Part shown: positions 1-8,024 of the stretch, piece after piece
Position numbering within the stretch: position 1 is the first letter of the stretch
Layout of the letters: the number at the start of each line of letters is the position of its first letter
DNA from: Chromohalobacter israelensis
GTDB taxonomy: Bacteria > Pseudomonadota > Gammaproteobacteria > Pseudomonadales > Halomonadaceae
Reading direction: 5' to 3'
Assembly (NCBI GenBank): GCA_000761475.1
Contig: JQNW01000005.1
Coordinates: 62,001 to 126,000, forward strand
DNA length: 64,000 nucleotides
The notes under the pieces: generated by a model
Database searches by the model: none
The model's input: only the letters and a program-made list of their open reading frames with translations
Told to the model about the DNA's origin: nothing
Position numbers and translations under genes: made by a program

Positions 1-1
1 C

Positions 2-39
2 AAACGCCCCCGTGCTATTGGAACTGCACGGGGGCGTTT
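2..39. terminator. Rho-independent terminator at window start
   Basis: A perfect 14-bp stem (2-15 with 26-39) surrounds a 10-nt loop. It is GC-rich in the middle, with an A-run on one side and a T-run on the other, so it could terminate transcription in both directions. It probably ends a gene left of the window. Confidence 0.85.
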
Positions 40-101
40 TCTTCGGGCGGCCTTACGCCAGCACCCCAAAGGGTAAACAGGACAGTCAGGAACATTCTCG
101 C

Positions 102-821
102 ATGAACACTTATCTACTCGTACATGGCGCGTGGCACGGCGCTTGGTGCTGGTATAAAGTCATTCCGGGCCTGGAAAAAGCAGGGCATCGCGTCATTGCA
201 CCCGACTTGCCCAGCCTTGGTGCCGACAAGACCCCCGCCTCAGAGATCGGGCCCTATACATGGGTCGATCATATTTGCGAACAGCTAGACCGCTTGGACG
301 AGCCGGTGATTCTGGTAGGTCATAGTCGGGGAGGCATCGTCATTAGTCAGGTGGCTGAAAAGCGGCCTGACAAAATCAAGTCGCTCGTCTACTTATCGGC
401 CTTCATGGTCCCCAACGGCGAGTCTTTAAAAAGCACCGCCAACTTGCCGGTCAACTCAGACTCCATCGCTTCACCCAATATGGAAATCGATACGGAAGCG
501 GGCCAGGTGACCATCAAGGATGAAGTGATCAAGGACGCGTTTTACCACCTCTGCTCTGGGGAGGATGTCGCGCTCGCTCGATCCCTGCTGCAACCAGAGG
601 CGTTGGCACCGCTGGTGACAAAGGTGGCCATCACTGAGAAAAACTTTGGAAGCGTTCCTCGGGTTTATATCGAGCTTCTCCAAGACAAGGCCGTCACATT
701 GCCCTTGCAGCGATATTTCCAGCAGCAACTGCCATGTGACCGCGTCATCACCATCGACAGCGACCATTCACCGTTTTTCTGCCGCCCCCAGGAAGTTATC
801 GACGCGCTTCTGAGCCTATGA
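102..821 (+). CDS. Alpha/beta hydrolase (salicylate-esterase/EstC-like)
   Basis: This is a 239-aa soluble alpha/beta-hydrolase-fold protein. The N-terminus carries the LVHGAWHGAWCW oxyanion-hole motif typical of plant-esterase-like bacterial hydrolases. The nucleophile elbow is GHSRGG near residue 73, and a late SDHSPFF segment supplies the catalytic histidine. I chose the ATG at 102 because homologous sequence begins there; an upstream in-frame ATG at 12 would run through the terminator hairpin. It stands alone between two terminators. The substrate cannot be deduced; small esters or lactones are plausible. Confidence 0.85.
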   Translation: MNTYLLVHGAWHGAWCWYKVIPGLEKAGHRVIAPDLPSLGADKTPASEIGPYTWVDHICEQLDRLDEPVILVGHSRGGIVISQVAEKRPDKIKSLVYLSAFMVPNGESLKSTANLPVNSDSIASPNMEIDTEAGQVTIKDEVIKDAFYHLCSGEDVALARSLLQPEALAPLVTKVAITEKNFGSVPRVYIELLQDKAVTLPLQRYFQQQLPCDRVITIDSDHSPFFCRPQEVIDALLSL

Positions 822-871
822 GCGAAACGGCTCGCCTTCTGCCGCACGCACACTGCCGCGCCTGAAACGCC

Positions 872-918
872 AACGCCCCCGCGCCGTTATTTTGAAGTAA
901 GCGGCGCGGGGACGTTTT
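872..918. terminator. Rho-independent terminator after hydrolase gene
   Basis: A 15-bp stem with one mismatch (872-886 with 902-916) is followed by TTTTGTTT. It separates the hydrolase from the TetR gene. Confidence 0.8.
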
Positions 919-939
919 GTTTAGGGTCTTCCTTGCACA

Positions 940-959
940 TGTAAAGTGACCGTTTTACA
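940..959. promoter_or_regulatory. Probable TetR operator upstream of tetR-family gene
   Basis: A TGTAAA-N8-TTTACA dyad lies just upstream of the regulator start. Its right half-site CGTTTTACA recurs in the dyad upstream of the MFS gene (1624-1642), as expected for an autoregulated TetR/transporter pair. Confidence 0.65.
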
Positions 960-967
960 CTGCCTGC

Positions 968-1495
968 ATGGACATACGTACACGCTTGCTCGAGACCGCC
1001 GAGCAACTCTTCGAACGACACGGCTTCGCCGCCACCGGCATGGATCGGCTGACGAGCGCTGCGGGCATCTCGAGCCGCACGCTCTACAAGCACGTCGGTA
1101 ACAAGAACGGCCTGATCGCTGCCGTTCTGAACGAGCGCGACCGCCGCTTCCATCGTCTTGTGGAGGCCAACAACATCGACGCCTTGTTCGCCGCACTGGA
1201 AACCTGGTTCGGCCAGGCTGGCGCCCGGGGTTGCCTGTTCCTGCGCGCCTGGGGGGAAACCGGCGGCGGCGTGCCCGAGATCGCCGAGGCGATGGAGCGG
1301 CACAAGCAGCGCCTGCGGGAGCGGATCGACGCCATCGTCCTCGCGGAAATCGGCCGGCACGACGACGACCTCGTCGAGGCGATTCAATTGCTGTTCGAAG
1401 GCGCAACCCACGCGGCGACGTATCGTGGCGAGGCCGCCGTCGATGCCGCTCGCCGCGCGGCGCACCGTCTGGCCGGTCTCGCGCGGATCGCGTAA
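968..1495 (+). CDS. TetR/AcrR family transcriptional regulator
   Basis: This 175-aa regulator has an N-terminal helix-turn-helix (about residues 8-50: TRLLETAEQLFERHGF, then SSRTLYKHVGNK) of the TetR type, followed by a ligand-binding helical domain. It is slightly short for the family (about 190-220 aa). The start ATG lies 8 bp after a dyad that is likely its own operator. The divergence-free tandem arrangement with an MFS exporter 190 bp downstream, whose promoter carries the same half-site, suggests it represses that exporter until an effector binds. The effector is unknown. Confidence 0.9.
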   Translation: MDIRTRLLETAEQLFERHGFAATGMDRLTSAAGISSRTLYKHVGNKNGLIAAVLNERDRRFHRLVEANNIDALFAALETWFGQAGARGCLFLRAWGETGGGVPEIAEAMERHKQRLRERIDAIVLAEIGRHDDDLVEAIQLLFEGATHAATYRGEAAVDAARRAAHRLAGLARIA

Positions 1496-1622
1496 CGGCG
1501 GCACTCGAATCGAACGGTAGCGGCTCGCCAACCGCCGCCAGCGACACCGCCGAGCGCTGACCGGACGAGAGTCATCGGGAACACACGACCGGCGCCTGCG
1601 CCGGGGGCTCGTTACGCCCGTA

Positions 1623-1642
1623 TTGAAAACGATCGTTTTACA
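1623..1642. promoter_or_regulatory. Probable TetR operator upstream of MFS gene
   Basis: The perfect 14-bp palindrome AAAACGATCGTTTT (1626-1639), extended to TTTTACA, shares the CGTTTTACA half-site with the dyad in front of the tetR-family gene. Finding the same half-site in two places supports binding by the adjacent regulator. Confidence 0.7.
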
Positions 1643-1686
1643 TTCAGCAACACGATGCCGGCCACGGGCCGAGGGGAGTACACCGC

Positions 1687-2871
1687 ATGACGCGCACCGA
1701 ATTCCGCCTGATCGTCGCCGGCACCATGCTGATCGGCACCACCTACGGCCTGGCGCGCTTCGCCTACGGGCTGTTCCTGCCCAGCATGCGCGAGGAAGTC
1801 GGCTTGAGCGCGACCCTGGCCGGCATCATCGGCAGCGGTGCCTATGTCGGCTACTGCCTCGCCATCGTGCTCAGCGCGCTGTTGGTGGAACGCTTCGGGC
1901 CGCGCCTGATCGCCGTCGCCGCCGCCCTGATCGCGGCGGTGGGCATGGCGGGCATCGCCGTCAGCACGCAGGCGATATGGCTGGCCGGCGCCGTGCTGCT
2001 CGCCGGGACGAGCACCGGCCTGGCCTCGCCGCCCATGGCGCAGGCGGTGTCCCGCGCGATCACCGCGCCCCGGCAAGGGCGGGCCAACACCGTCATCAAT
2101 GCCGGTACCAGCCTGGGCGTCGCCGTCTCCGGACCGGTCGCGTTCATCGCCACCGGCCAGTGGCGGCTCGCCTACGCCGCCTTTGCCATCACCGCGTTGC
2201 TCAACGCCCTGCTGTTGTTGATCAGCGTGCCACGCACCAGCGCCAGCGATACCGCCAAGGCGACCGATAGCAAGGACGACGACCGCTCCGTCGGGCTCTG
2301 GCGGCCCCGCGCATTGACGCTGATCGCCGCAGCCACCGGCATGGGCATAGCCAGCGCCGCCTTCTGGACCTTCTCGAGCGAGGTGGTCATCACGCTGGGG
2401 CACTTCGAGCAGGCCACGGCCAACATCGCCTGGATCCTGATCGGCGTCGCAGGGCTGGTGGGCGGCGCAGCGGGCGACCTGACCGCACGTCTCGGCCTCA
2501 ACACCGTGCATCGCGGCAGTCTCGCGGCCATGGCCAGCGCGCTCGGGCTGCTGGTACTCAGCCCCTCGAATCTAGCGGCGGTGTTCGTCTCGGGGGCGCT
2601 ATTCGGTGCGGCCTACATCATGCTGACCGGCGTCTATCTCGTCTGGGGCATCCGGCTGTATGCGGACCGCCCCGCCATCGGGCTGGGGCTCCCCTTTTTG
2701 ATGATCGCCGTGGGGCAGATCGTCGGCTCGCCTCTCGCGGGCTACCTGATCGGCAGCCGAGGGTATCTCGTCTGCTTCATCGCCTTTGCGCTGATCGCGG
2801 TGGCCACGGCGCTCATCGGCGACAGGACCACCGAGCGCGCGGCGCTCCAACCGGCTTCCACTTCCCCCTGA
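1687..2871 (+). CDS. MFS transporter (YbfB/YjiJ-like)
   Basis: This 394-aa inner-membrane transporter has about 12 hydrophobic segments. The first helix region, LIGTTYGLARFAYGLFLP, is characteristic of the YbfB/YjiJ branch of the major facilitator superfamily. After helix 2 comes a motif-A-like ERFGPRL loop, and a hydrophilic central loop lies around residues 185-205. It probably exports a small molecule and is controlled by the upstream TetR protein, as judged from the shared operator. The substrate cannot be predicted. Confidence 0.88.
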   Translation: MTRTEFRLIVAGTMLIGTTYGLARFAYGLFLPSMREEVGLSATLAGIIGSGAYVGYCLAIVLSALLVERFGPRLIAVAAALIAAVGMAGIAVSTQAIWLAGAVLLAGTSTGLASPPMAQAVSRAITAPRQGRANTVINAGTSLGVAVSGPVAFIATGQWRLAYAAFAITALLNALLLLISVPRTSASDTAKATDSKDDDRSVGLWRPRALTLIAAATGMGIASAAFWTFSSEVVITLGHFEQATANIAWILIGVAGLVGGAAGDLTARLGLNTVHRGSLAAMASALGLLVLSPSNLAAVFVSGALFGAAYIMLTGVYLVWGIRLYADRPAIGLGLPFLMIAVGQIVGSPLAGYLIGSRGYLVCFIAFALIAVATALIGDRTTERAALQPASTSP

Positions 2872-2949
2872 CATCCCACGTTCCCGGCAGATGCAACGGC
2901 ACTCACGGGACCTGTCAGGTTCTTGAAGGCAACGCGAGAAGGAGAAGGT

Positions 2950-3123
2950 ATGCATAACGAGGCGCAATATCACAAAAGCGAGCGAGACGAGCGTTCACCC
3001 GACGACCGGGCCGAGCATGAGCAAGCGCTGAAGGTGATGTACATGCCGGCGATGCCGCCTACCGGGCTCTTCGTCTGGAGCAAGAAGACACTCCAGCGAC
3101 TGCTGGAAAAGGTACGATCCTGA
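2950..3123 (+). CDS. Small hypothetical protein, 57 aa
   Basis: This is a short charged protein, rich in Glu, Asp, Arg and His in its first half and ending in a basic helix (WSKKTLQRLLEKVRS). The ATG at 2950 was chosen because a strong GAGAAGGAG ribosome-binding site sits 5 bp upstream. A good terminator follows at 3151. I do not recognise a family. Its isolated transcription unit with a clean RBS and terminator argues that it is expressed. Confidence 0.55.
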   Translation: MHNEAQYHKSERDERSPDDRAEHEQALKVMYMPAMPPTGLFVWSKKTLQRLLEKVRS

Positions 3124-3150
3124 TGCACTTGGAGGCACACAGCACGAGAC

Positions 3151-3193
3151 GGCATCCCCTGTGGGCATGACCCGCAGGGGATGCCGGTTTTTT
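3151..3193 (+). terminator. Rho-independent terminator
   Basis: An 11-bp stem (GGCATCCCCTG with its complement) and a short inner extension are followed by a T-tract at 3188-3193. It closes the small-protein gene. Confidence 0.85.
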
Positions 3194-3245
3194 ACGGCGG
3201 ACTAAGCGTCGATTTTCCACTTTCCCCTGATAGCAGGAGCTCCCA

Positions 3246-4118
3246 ATGACAGGTGCAACGGCACTCGTGGTTCTCGCCTCATTTTGCTGGGGTTTATCGG
3301 GCGGCATCGGCGGCATGCTCATGGCGGACGACTGGAACGCGTTCGTCGTCTCGTTCTACCGGGGCGCCATCGGCCTGGTGTTCGTGCTCGGCTGGCTGGC
3401 GATCCGCCCGCGCCACAACGGGTTGAGCAACCCTCGCCTCTGGGGCTGGTCGGCGGTGGCCGGCCTGGGGGTCGCGGGTAACTTCGCGTTCTACTTCCTC
3501 AGCATCTCGCAGGGCAGCGTCGCGGTGGCGGCAACCCTGATGTACTCGGCGCCGATCTTCGTCTACCTGCTCTCGTTCGTGCTCAAGCTCGAAAAACCCA
3601 CGCCGCTGAAGTGGGTCGCCATCGTGGTGGTGATGCTCGGCATCGTGCTGCTGACGCGCATCTATGACGTCGGCGCGGGCGGGATCACCCTGCTCGGTGT
3701 GGGCGCCGGGCTGCTGGCCGGGGTCTCCTACGCGGTGTTCATCTTCGGGTTCAAGTACGCGGCACCGCACGGCAGCCCACAAGCCATTCTGGTGATCGCC
3801 TTCGCGGTTCTCGCCGTGCTCCTGGTCGGCCTCGGCGATACCAGCCAAACCCTGGACGTGCTGCATACGCCGGACTGGCCGCTGTTCGTCACGCTGGGGA
3901 TACTCGGCGCTGGGCTCTCGTTCATCTTCTACGTCAACGGCCTGCACCACACCGCCCCGGCCGTGGCCTCCATCGTCGCCATGGTGGAGCCCGTCACCGC
4001 CTCGCTCTTCGGTGTCGTGGTCCTCGGCGAAAGTTTGGTGAGCATCCAGATCGTCGGGATGGTGCTGATCTTCGCCACGGTAACCGCACTGAGCGTCTAC
4101 TCCAGTACCAAGGAGTGA
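3246..4118 (+). CDS. EamA/DMT family transporter
   Basis: This 290-aa protein has about ten transmembrane helices arranged as two EamA repeats. Hallmarks are an N-terminal LASFCWGLSGGIGGM segment, the SVAVAATLMYSAPIFVYLLS helix ending repeat 1, and VASIVAMVEPVTASLFGVVVLGE closing repeat 2. DMT proteins usually export amino acids, nucleosides or other metabolites. An AGGAG ribosome-binding site precedes the ATG. It faces the LysE-type exporter and is probably monocistronic. Confidence 0.9.
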   Translation: MTGATALVVLASFCWGLSGGIGGMLMADDWNAFVVSFYRGAIGLVFVLGWLAIRPRHNGLSNPRLWGWSAVAGLGVAGNFAFYFLSISQGSVAVAATLMYSAPIFVYLLSFVLKLEKPTPLKWVAIVVVMLGIVLLTRIYDVGAGGITLLGVGAGLLAGVSYAVFIFGFKYAAPHGSPQAILVIAFAVLAVLLVGLGDTSQTLDVLHTPDWPLFVTLGILGAGLSFIFYVNGLHHTAPAVASIVAMVEPVTASLFGVVVLGESLVSIQIVGMVLIFATVTALSVYSSTKE

Positions 4119-4171
4119 GTCGGGGGCGGGGAATTCATGCAGCCGATGGAAAACCCGCCGCCATCCTGATG

Positions 4172-4807
4172 TCACCTGGTGCTGGCGGCCAGACGCGCCC
4201 CTAGGGCAACGAACATGGCACCAAGGCCGCGATCCATCCACATCCCCACTCGCGGACTTGCCTTCAAGAAAGCGCCCAGCTTCGCCCCCATCATCACCAA
4301 GAGAGGCTCGATAAAAGCCGCGACCACGATAATCAAGCTGCCATGCAAGAACAGCTGGGCGCCCACCGGCCCGGCACCTTCCACGACGAATTGCGGCAAG
4401 AAGGCGAGAAAGAAGACGGCCACTTTAGGGTTCAGCGCGGACACCAGCACACCCTGCCAATAGACCGACTGCGCCTTTGCGTCCCGGCCCCCGCCATTGG
4501 AAATAAAAGAATCCCCCTTGGACAACAGCATCTTGACGCCGAGCCATATCAAATAGGCAGCCCCTACCCACTTGATCACCGAAAACGCCAACGCCGATGT
4601 GGCCAGAATAGCCGACAGGCCCGCCGCCGCCATGGCCACATGCAATGCCGTTCCTGACCACCCGCCGAGCATTGCAGCGAACCCATGTCGACGCCCGCTG
4701 CGTAGCGTCTGGCCTAGCATGAACGCGATATCCGGCCCCGGGGAAAGGTTCAGAAGCACCGCCGCTGACAAAAACGCCAGCCAATGTACCAAGGTATAAT
4801 CGAACAT
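4172..4807 (-). CDS. LysE/RhtB family amino-acid exporter
   Basis: This 211-aa membrane protein has six predicted helices. It carries the family signature LNLSPGPDIAFMLGQTLRSGRRHG near residues 19-42 and the WVGAAYLIWLGVKML segment. LysE/RhtB proteins export amino acids such as homoserine, threonine or lysine. Family members are often paired with a LysR-type regulator. Here only a 3' LysR remnant survives directly upstream, so the original regulator may have been lost. Confidence 0.9.
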   Translation of the reverse strand: MFDYTLVHWLAFLSAAVLLNLSPGPDIAFMLGQTLRSGRRHGFAAMLGGWSGTALHVAMAAAGLSAILATSALAFSVIKWVGAAYLIWLGVKMLLSKGDSFISNGGGRDAKAQSVYWQGVLVSALNPKVAVFFLAFLPQFVVEGAGPVGAQLFLHGSLIIVVAAFIEPLLVMMGAKLGAFLKASPRVGMWMDRGLGAMFVALGARLAASTR

Positions 4808-4902
4808 ATCGCAACCATTCCATTATGGGTCGAATCAGTGAGTAGTAGATGCCAACCGCAAAATTCGCGCGCTTACGCGCGGAGCCCACTCCATGCCATC
4901 CA

Positions 4903-5055
4903 TCATGCCCGGCACGCTTTCACTTGATCGATGAACGCGCGGAGACCTGCAGGCACATGGCGATGTCCGGAATAGTAGAGGCACAGGACAGCAATCGGCG
5001 GCATCGCCCACGGCATCCACTGCCGCTCGGATGACCTCAATGAGGGTGTGTAGCA
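4903..5055 (-). pseudogene. C-terminal remnant of a LysR-family regulator
   Basis: Translating the minus strand gives an open frame ending at 4903 that contains PPIAVLCLYYSGHRHVPAG and then LRAFIDQVKACRA. This is the typical end of the LysR substrate-binding domain. No N-terminal HTH is present, and the frame runs straight into the end of brnA. It is therefore a truncated leftover of a regulator gene, perhaps once partnered with the LysE exporter. It is too short for an ORF caller. Confidence 0.75.
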
Positions 5056-5334
5056 TTAACTCAGCTCGTGAGGATTATGCTCTTGCAAGTACACCTTGAG
5101 CGCCTTATTTAGCCGCGTTTGCCAGCCAGGGCCATCGGCTTTGAATGACTCGACAATCTCCGGGTCAAGGCGCAGCGTGACCTGCTGCTTGACGGTATCC
5201 GCTTTGGGGCGGCCGCGCCGCACCAGTTTGTCGCCACGGTACTCGTCTGCCCGCTCGAAGAATTCGTCGTCGAGCTCGGGGGCATCGTCAGGGTCAATCC
5301 AGTCGGTGCCGGTATTTTTCCTGTTCGCGTTCAT
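5056..5334 (-). CDS. brnA: BrnA-type antitoxin
   Basis: This 92-aa antitoxin of a type II toxin-antitoxin pair has an acidic N-terminal half (DWIDPDDAPELDDEFFERA) that should wrap the toxin. It is followed by a ribbon-helix-helix DNA-binding region, VKQQVTLRLDPEIVESFKA, and an amphipathic tail ending in LNKALKVYL. The start overlaps the end of the BrnT gene by 41 bp, which implies translational coupling. BrnA proteins repress their own operon together with BrnT; a perfect 18-bp palindrome at the promoter is the likely target. Confidence 0.9.
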   Translation of the reverse strand: MNANRKNTGTDWIDPDDAPELDDEFFERADEYRGDKLVRRGRPKADTVKQQVTLRLDPEIVESFKADGPGWQTRLNKALKVYLQEHNPHELS

Positions 5335-5566
5335 TGGCTTTCCTCATCGAGATGATGCGGCGGGCCTCGCCGCGAGGGGTCCAGACGATGATGACCATGC
5401 GGCCCTTGAGCGCGCCGACCGTAATATAGCGATCTTCACCGTAATCATTACGGTCGTCGGTCACGGTAAAGTGGTGGCCAGAGAACACTTCGCCTGCATC
5501 AGCAAAGTCGAGCCCTCGAGCTTCAAAGGTCTTGGCGCGCTTGTGGTCATCGAATGTCAGCTCCAT
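5294..5566 (-). CDS. brnT: BrnT-family ribonuclease toxin
   Basis: This 90-aa RelE-like toxin degrades mRNA when freed from BrnA. Visible family motifs are FDDHKRAKTFEARGLDF near the start, then GEDRYITVGALKGRMVIIVWTPRGEARRIISMRKANERE. The last segment holds the conserved RxxSMRKA(N/S)xRE active-site helix. I chose the internal ATG at 5566 because the family begins there and the operator palindrome would otherwise be coding. It is first in the operon, ahead of brnA, as usual for BrnT/BrnA. Confidence 0.92.
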   Translation of the reverse strand: MELTFDDHKRAKTFEARGLDFADAGEVFSGHHFTVTDDRNDYGEDRYITVGALKGRMVIIVWTPRGEARRIISMRKANEREQEKYRHRLD

Positions 5567-5570
5567 ATAA

Positions 5571-5588
5571 TTATTGTAGCTACAATAA
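5571..5588. promoter_or_regulatory. Operator palindrome of brnTA
   Basis: The perfect 18-bp palindrome TTATTGTAGCTACAATAA lies 4 bp upstream of the brnT start codon. Its position over the promoter/leader suits autorepression by the BrnTA complex. Confidence 0.75.
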
Positions 5589-5717
5589 ATGGTGCCGGCA
5601 AGCCGCCTAGCTTCGCCCTCCCCCGCCCCGCTATGCTGGTGGAAACCGATAACGCAGGGAGACGGCATGAAGAACTTGGCAGCAGCAGGAGTTATTGTCA
5701 ATTCTGGTGGATGGCGG

Positions 5718-6818
5718 TCAGGCCGCATTCCTGTCTGACTGATCGGTTACCTGCTCCCCGTCCTGGAACTTGACGTTGCTGACGACCAGCTCCAGTTTCT
5801 GGGAGTGTTTGATGCGCCTCCAGCGCTTCTGAGCGCTCTGGAGCAGCTTGAAGACCATCGCCAGGGTCGTCGCCCGGGAGCCGCAGTTTCGGCTGCGCTT
5901 GGTCCTCAGCCGGACCGTGGCGAAGGTCGACTCGATCGGGTTGGTGGTGCGGATATGCACCCAGTGCTCTGCCGGGTAGTCGTAAAACGCCAGCAGCTCG
6001 TCCCGATCCTTGGCCAGGCACGCCATCGCCTTGGGGTACTTGGCCTCGAAGCGTTGCGTCGTGCGATCAAAGGCCTTGTGTGCCTCGTCGCGGGTCTCGG
6101 CCATCCAGATGTCATGAAGGTCAGCCTTGACCTTCGGCTGAACAGATTTCGGCAGCTTGTTCAGTACATTAGCAGTCTTGTGGACCCAGCAGCGTTGATG
6201 GTCGGTCGCCGGGTAAATCTTGCTCAGAGCCGCCCAGAACCCCATGGCACCGTCGCCTACCGCCAGTTTCGGGGGCGTAGTCAGGCCTCGTGCTCGTAGG
6301 CTCGTCAGCACGGTCTCCCAGCTGGCCGCCGACTCGCGGAAGCCGTCTTCGACGGCCACCAGCTCTTTGCGGCCCTGCTCGGTTACGCCGATGATCACCA
6401 GCAGGCACAGGCGGTCATCTAGGCGCACATTGCTGTAGATTCCATCAGCCCACCAGTAGACGTAGCCCCGGTCTCCCAGGTCCCGCTCCTCGATGCTGCG
6501 AGCCCGCTTCAAGTAGGGCGGCAGCAAGCTGCTGTTGAAGCGGGCGCCACCGCTGCTGCGGTCACGCACCTTGGGTACCTGCACGCTGACATCCCCGATC
6601 CCGGTCTGGACCGTGCGCTCAGGCAGGTAGCCGTTGCGGACCACGGCCTGGCGGCCATCGTCGAGCCGATGATCCGCATACTGCGACAGGAAGGTGGCCA
6701 ACTCAGCCTCGACGGCCTTGGCGATCAGGTCACGGGCGCCTTGGCGCAGCAGCTCGTGCAGCGGGTCAGTGACTTGGGGTTCTGGTTGTGAAAGAGCCCG
6801 GAGGGTAGAATCGGTCAT
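5718..6818 (-). CDS. IS256-family transposase with 51-aa internal deletion
   Basis: A 366-aa mutator-type transposase if started at MTDSTLRAL (ATG at 6818, preceded by GGAG); copy 3 encodes 417 aa. The DDE residues appear kept: Asp in WWADGIY, Asp in VGDGAMGFW and Glu in [14 protein letters not shown]. The missing segment, between RARSIEE and RDLGDRGY, contains the [15 protein letters not shown] and [11 protein letters not shown] region, a likely HTH for DNA binding. The deletion is in frame, so a shortened protein could still be made. It may be inactive alone or act as a modulator; this is inference. Confidence 0.85.
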   Translation of the reverse strand: MTDSTLRALSQPEPQVTDPLHELLRQGARDLIAKAVEAELATFLSQYADHRLDDGRQAVVRNGYLPERTVQTGIGDVSVQVPKVRDRSSGGARFNSSLLPPYLKRARSIEERDLGDRGYVYWWADGIYSNVRLDDRLCLLVIIGVTEQGRKELVAVEDGFRESAASWETVLTSLRARGLTTPPKLAVGDGAMGFWAALSKIYPATDHQRCWVHKTANVLNKLPKSVQPKVKADLHDIWMAETRDEAHKAFDRTTQRFEAKYPKAMACLAKDRDELLAFYDYPAEHWVHIRTTNPIESTFATVRLRTKRSRNCGSRATTLAMVFKLLQSAQKRWRRIKHSQKLELVVSNVKFQDGEQVTDQSDRNAA

Positions 6819-6830
6819 GGCGTATCCACT

Positions 6831-6868
6831 CCTGTTGATTGAGATCTTGGTCGTGATCAATCAACAGG
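6831..6868 (-). promoter_or_regulatory. Leader hairpin masking the transposase ribosome-binding site
   Basis: A 12-bp perfect stem (6831-6842 with 6857-6868) lies just upstream of the transposase start. In the minus-strand transcript, the AGG of the AGGAG Shine-Dalgarno sequence is the end of the stem. The same hairpin occurs in copy 2 (9149-9186) and copy 3 (12310-12347). It may block translation of read-through transcripts entering from outside. Confidence 0.6.
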
Positions 6869-7358
6869 ATACGCCACCCTTCCTACCTCCTCCCGTACAC
6901 CAGAAGTCACCATAGCTCCAGCAGCAGTGACGATGGTGGTAGCACTATCGGGTTGTGCGACGTCGGCTATATCCCCTAAGGAGGCATCGCCTACTCCAGG
7001 CGACAGGCTGTTCGGCCTCCAGTCACCGCCAAGCGGTGCGCATGGCAACTTGGTGGTGACTCGTGATGAAGGTTTTATGGGCGGCGGGTGCAACACCCTT
7101 ATCAATATTGATGGCAAGCGCGTTGGCGAAATCGCTTCCGGGGAAGTTGCCACATTCTATGTAGCCGAGGGGCGCCACATAATTGGCGCTGAGGTTGATG
7201 AAGCATTGTGCCCCGACGTTCTAAAGGAGCGTGAGTTTACCGTTCAGGGCGGCGAGACGCGTAAGTACCGCATATCAATTGATGCGACGGGCTCCATGGA
7301 TCTTTCGCCAACGGCGCAGTGATGATAGAAGGTGCTAGAAGATAGTATAAGAAGGGTG

Positions 7359-7830
7359 ATGGGTAAGTGGATAGCAATGGGGGCGGCGTTACTGTTGGCC
7401 GGGTGTGCCACATCGCCAGTTCCGGTAGATCAAGCCGATCAAGTGCCGCCAGACAGGCTTATGGTCTCCAACAGGATCCTGATACGCCGCATGGCACTGT
7501 CCAGATTACCCGGGACTCAGGCGTCAATTTCTCCATGTGTACTGTTAGTGCACATGTGGACGGAACAAAGGTGGCGGACTTTAAGCCGAGCGAGACCGCG
7601 TCTTTCTACGTCTCCCCTGGCGAGCATGTCTTAGGAGTGTCGACTGGTGGCGGCATATGCGCCAACCTCGTCCAGGAGGTTGAGTGCAATTTTGCTAATT
7701 TAAGGACCGCGCCTGCCATGTGGTTTCTTATACAAAACAGGATCTTAAATTTTCCACTCATCCCAACAGTTACATTGTTCATGCCCAATCAGCAACCAGA
7801 TCCACCATATCGGCATCCCCTGAACACAAT
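7359..7830 (+). pseudogene. Second lipoprotein paralogue, frameshifted
   Basis: ATG at 7359 gives a signal peptide with lipobox LLAGCATS, then PPDRLM. At about 7463 the frame must shift by one base to continue GLQQDPDTPHGT, ITRDSGVNFSMCTVSAHVDG, FYVSPGEHVLGVSTGGGIC. This matches the layout of the upstream lipoprotein (PGDRLFGLQ, VVTRDEG, FYVAEGRHIIGAEV). Restoring one G at ATGGTC would mend the frame. Beyond VQEVE, around 7685, the similarity becomes unclear and a second disruption is likely. It is a decayed tandem duplicate. Confidence 0.75.
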
Positions 7831-8024
7831 TCCCAGAAGCCCCGCCGATTCACGGTCGGTTTCAAAACGAAGCTCGTTAAGCTTTTCAGCAGCCCGGCGC
7901 TTCGGTGGCCCGCATCGCGTAGGAACATGCTTCGAAGGCCAGTCTGATACATAAGTGGATCCTTGAGGCTCTGAGCCATATGCCACCCGTCGCCTACTCC
8001 CAGCGGTGTGCATGATGGAGTCGC
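7831..8024. other. Intergenic remnant, no gene seen
   Basis: Short open frames exist on both strands here, but none resembles a known family. The IS copy 2 target site is at its right edge. Confidence 0.5.

Larger units (their letters stand above)
5689..6918 (-). mobile_element. IS256-family element, copy 1 (1230 bp, internal deletion)
   Basis: The element ends in imperfect inverted repeats of about 21 bp (17 matches), GAGTTATTGTC... at 5689 and ...CATAGCTC at 6918. Flanks are a perfect 9-bp direct repeat CAGCAGCAG (5680-5688 and 6919-6927), in keeping with the 8-9 bp target duplication of this family. Relative to copy 3 it lacks 153 bp inside the transposase gene. The intact target duplication shows it arrived by transposition and has not rearranged since. 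Confidence 0.93.
5667..7322 (+). pseudogene. Lipoprotein gene split by an IS256-family insertion
   Basis: ATG at 5667 starts MKNLAAA. After removing the IS (5689-6918) and one copy of the 9-bp duplication CAGCAGCAG, the frame continues VTMVVALSGCATS and runs to the stop at 7322, giving 138 codons. This restores a lipoprotein signal peptide with lipobox LSGC. The mature part contains two short TRDEGF and GGGCNTLINIDGK stretches and ends RKYRISIDATGS. The insertion cuts the signal peptide, so export should be lost unless an internal start is used. A paralogue lies just downstream. Function is unknown. Confidence 0.85.

Noticed and set aside
5698-6438. Several reading frames inside the IS256-family elements in other frames
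   Set aside because: They repeat identically in all three copies simply because the element does, and they are shadows of the transposase gene.
7831-8024. Small reading frames after the second lipoprotein
   Set aside because: Frames on both strands are short, change across the IS border, and match no family I know.
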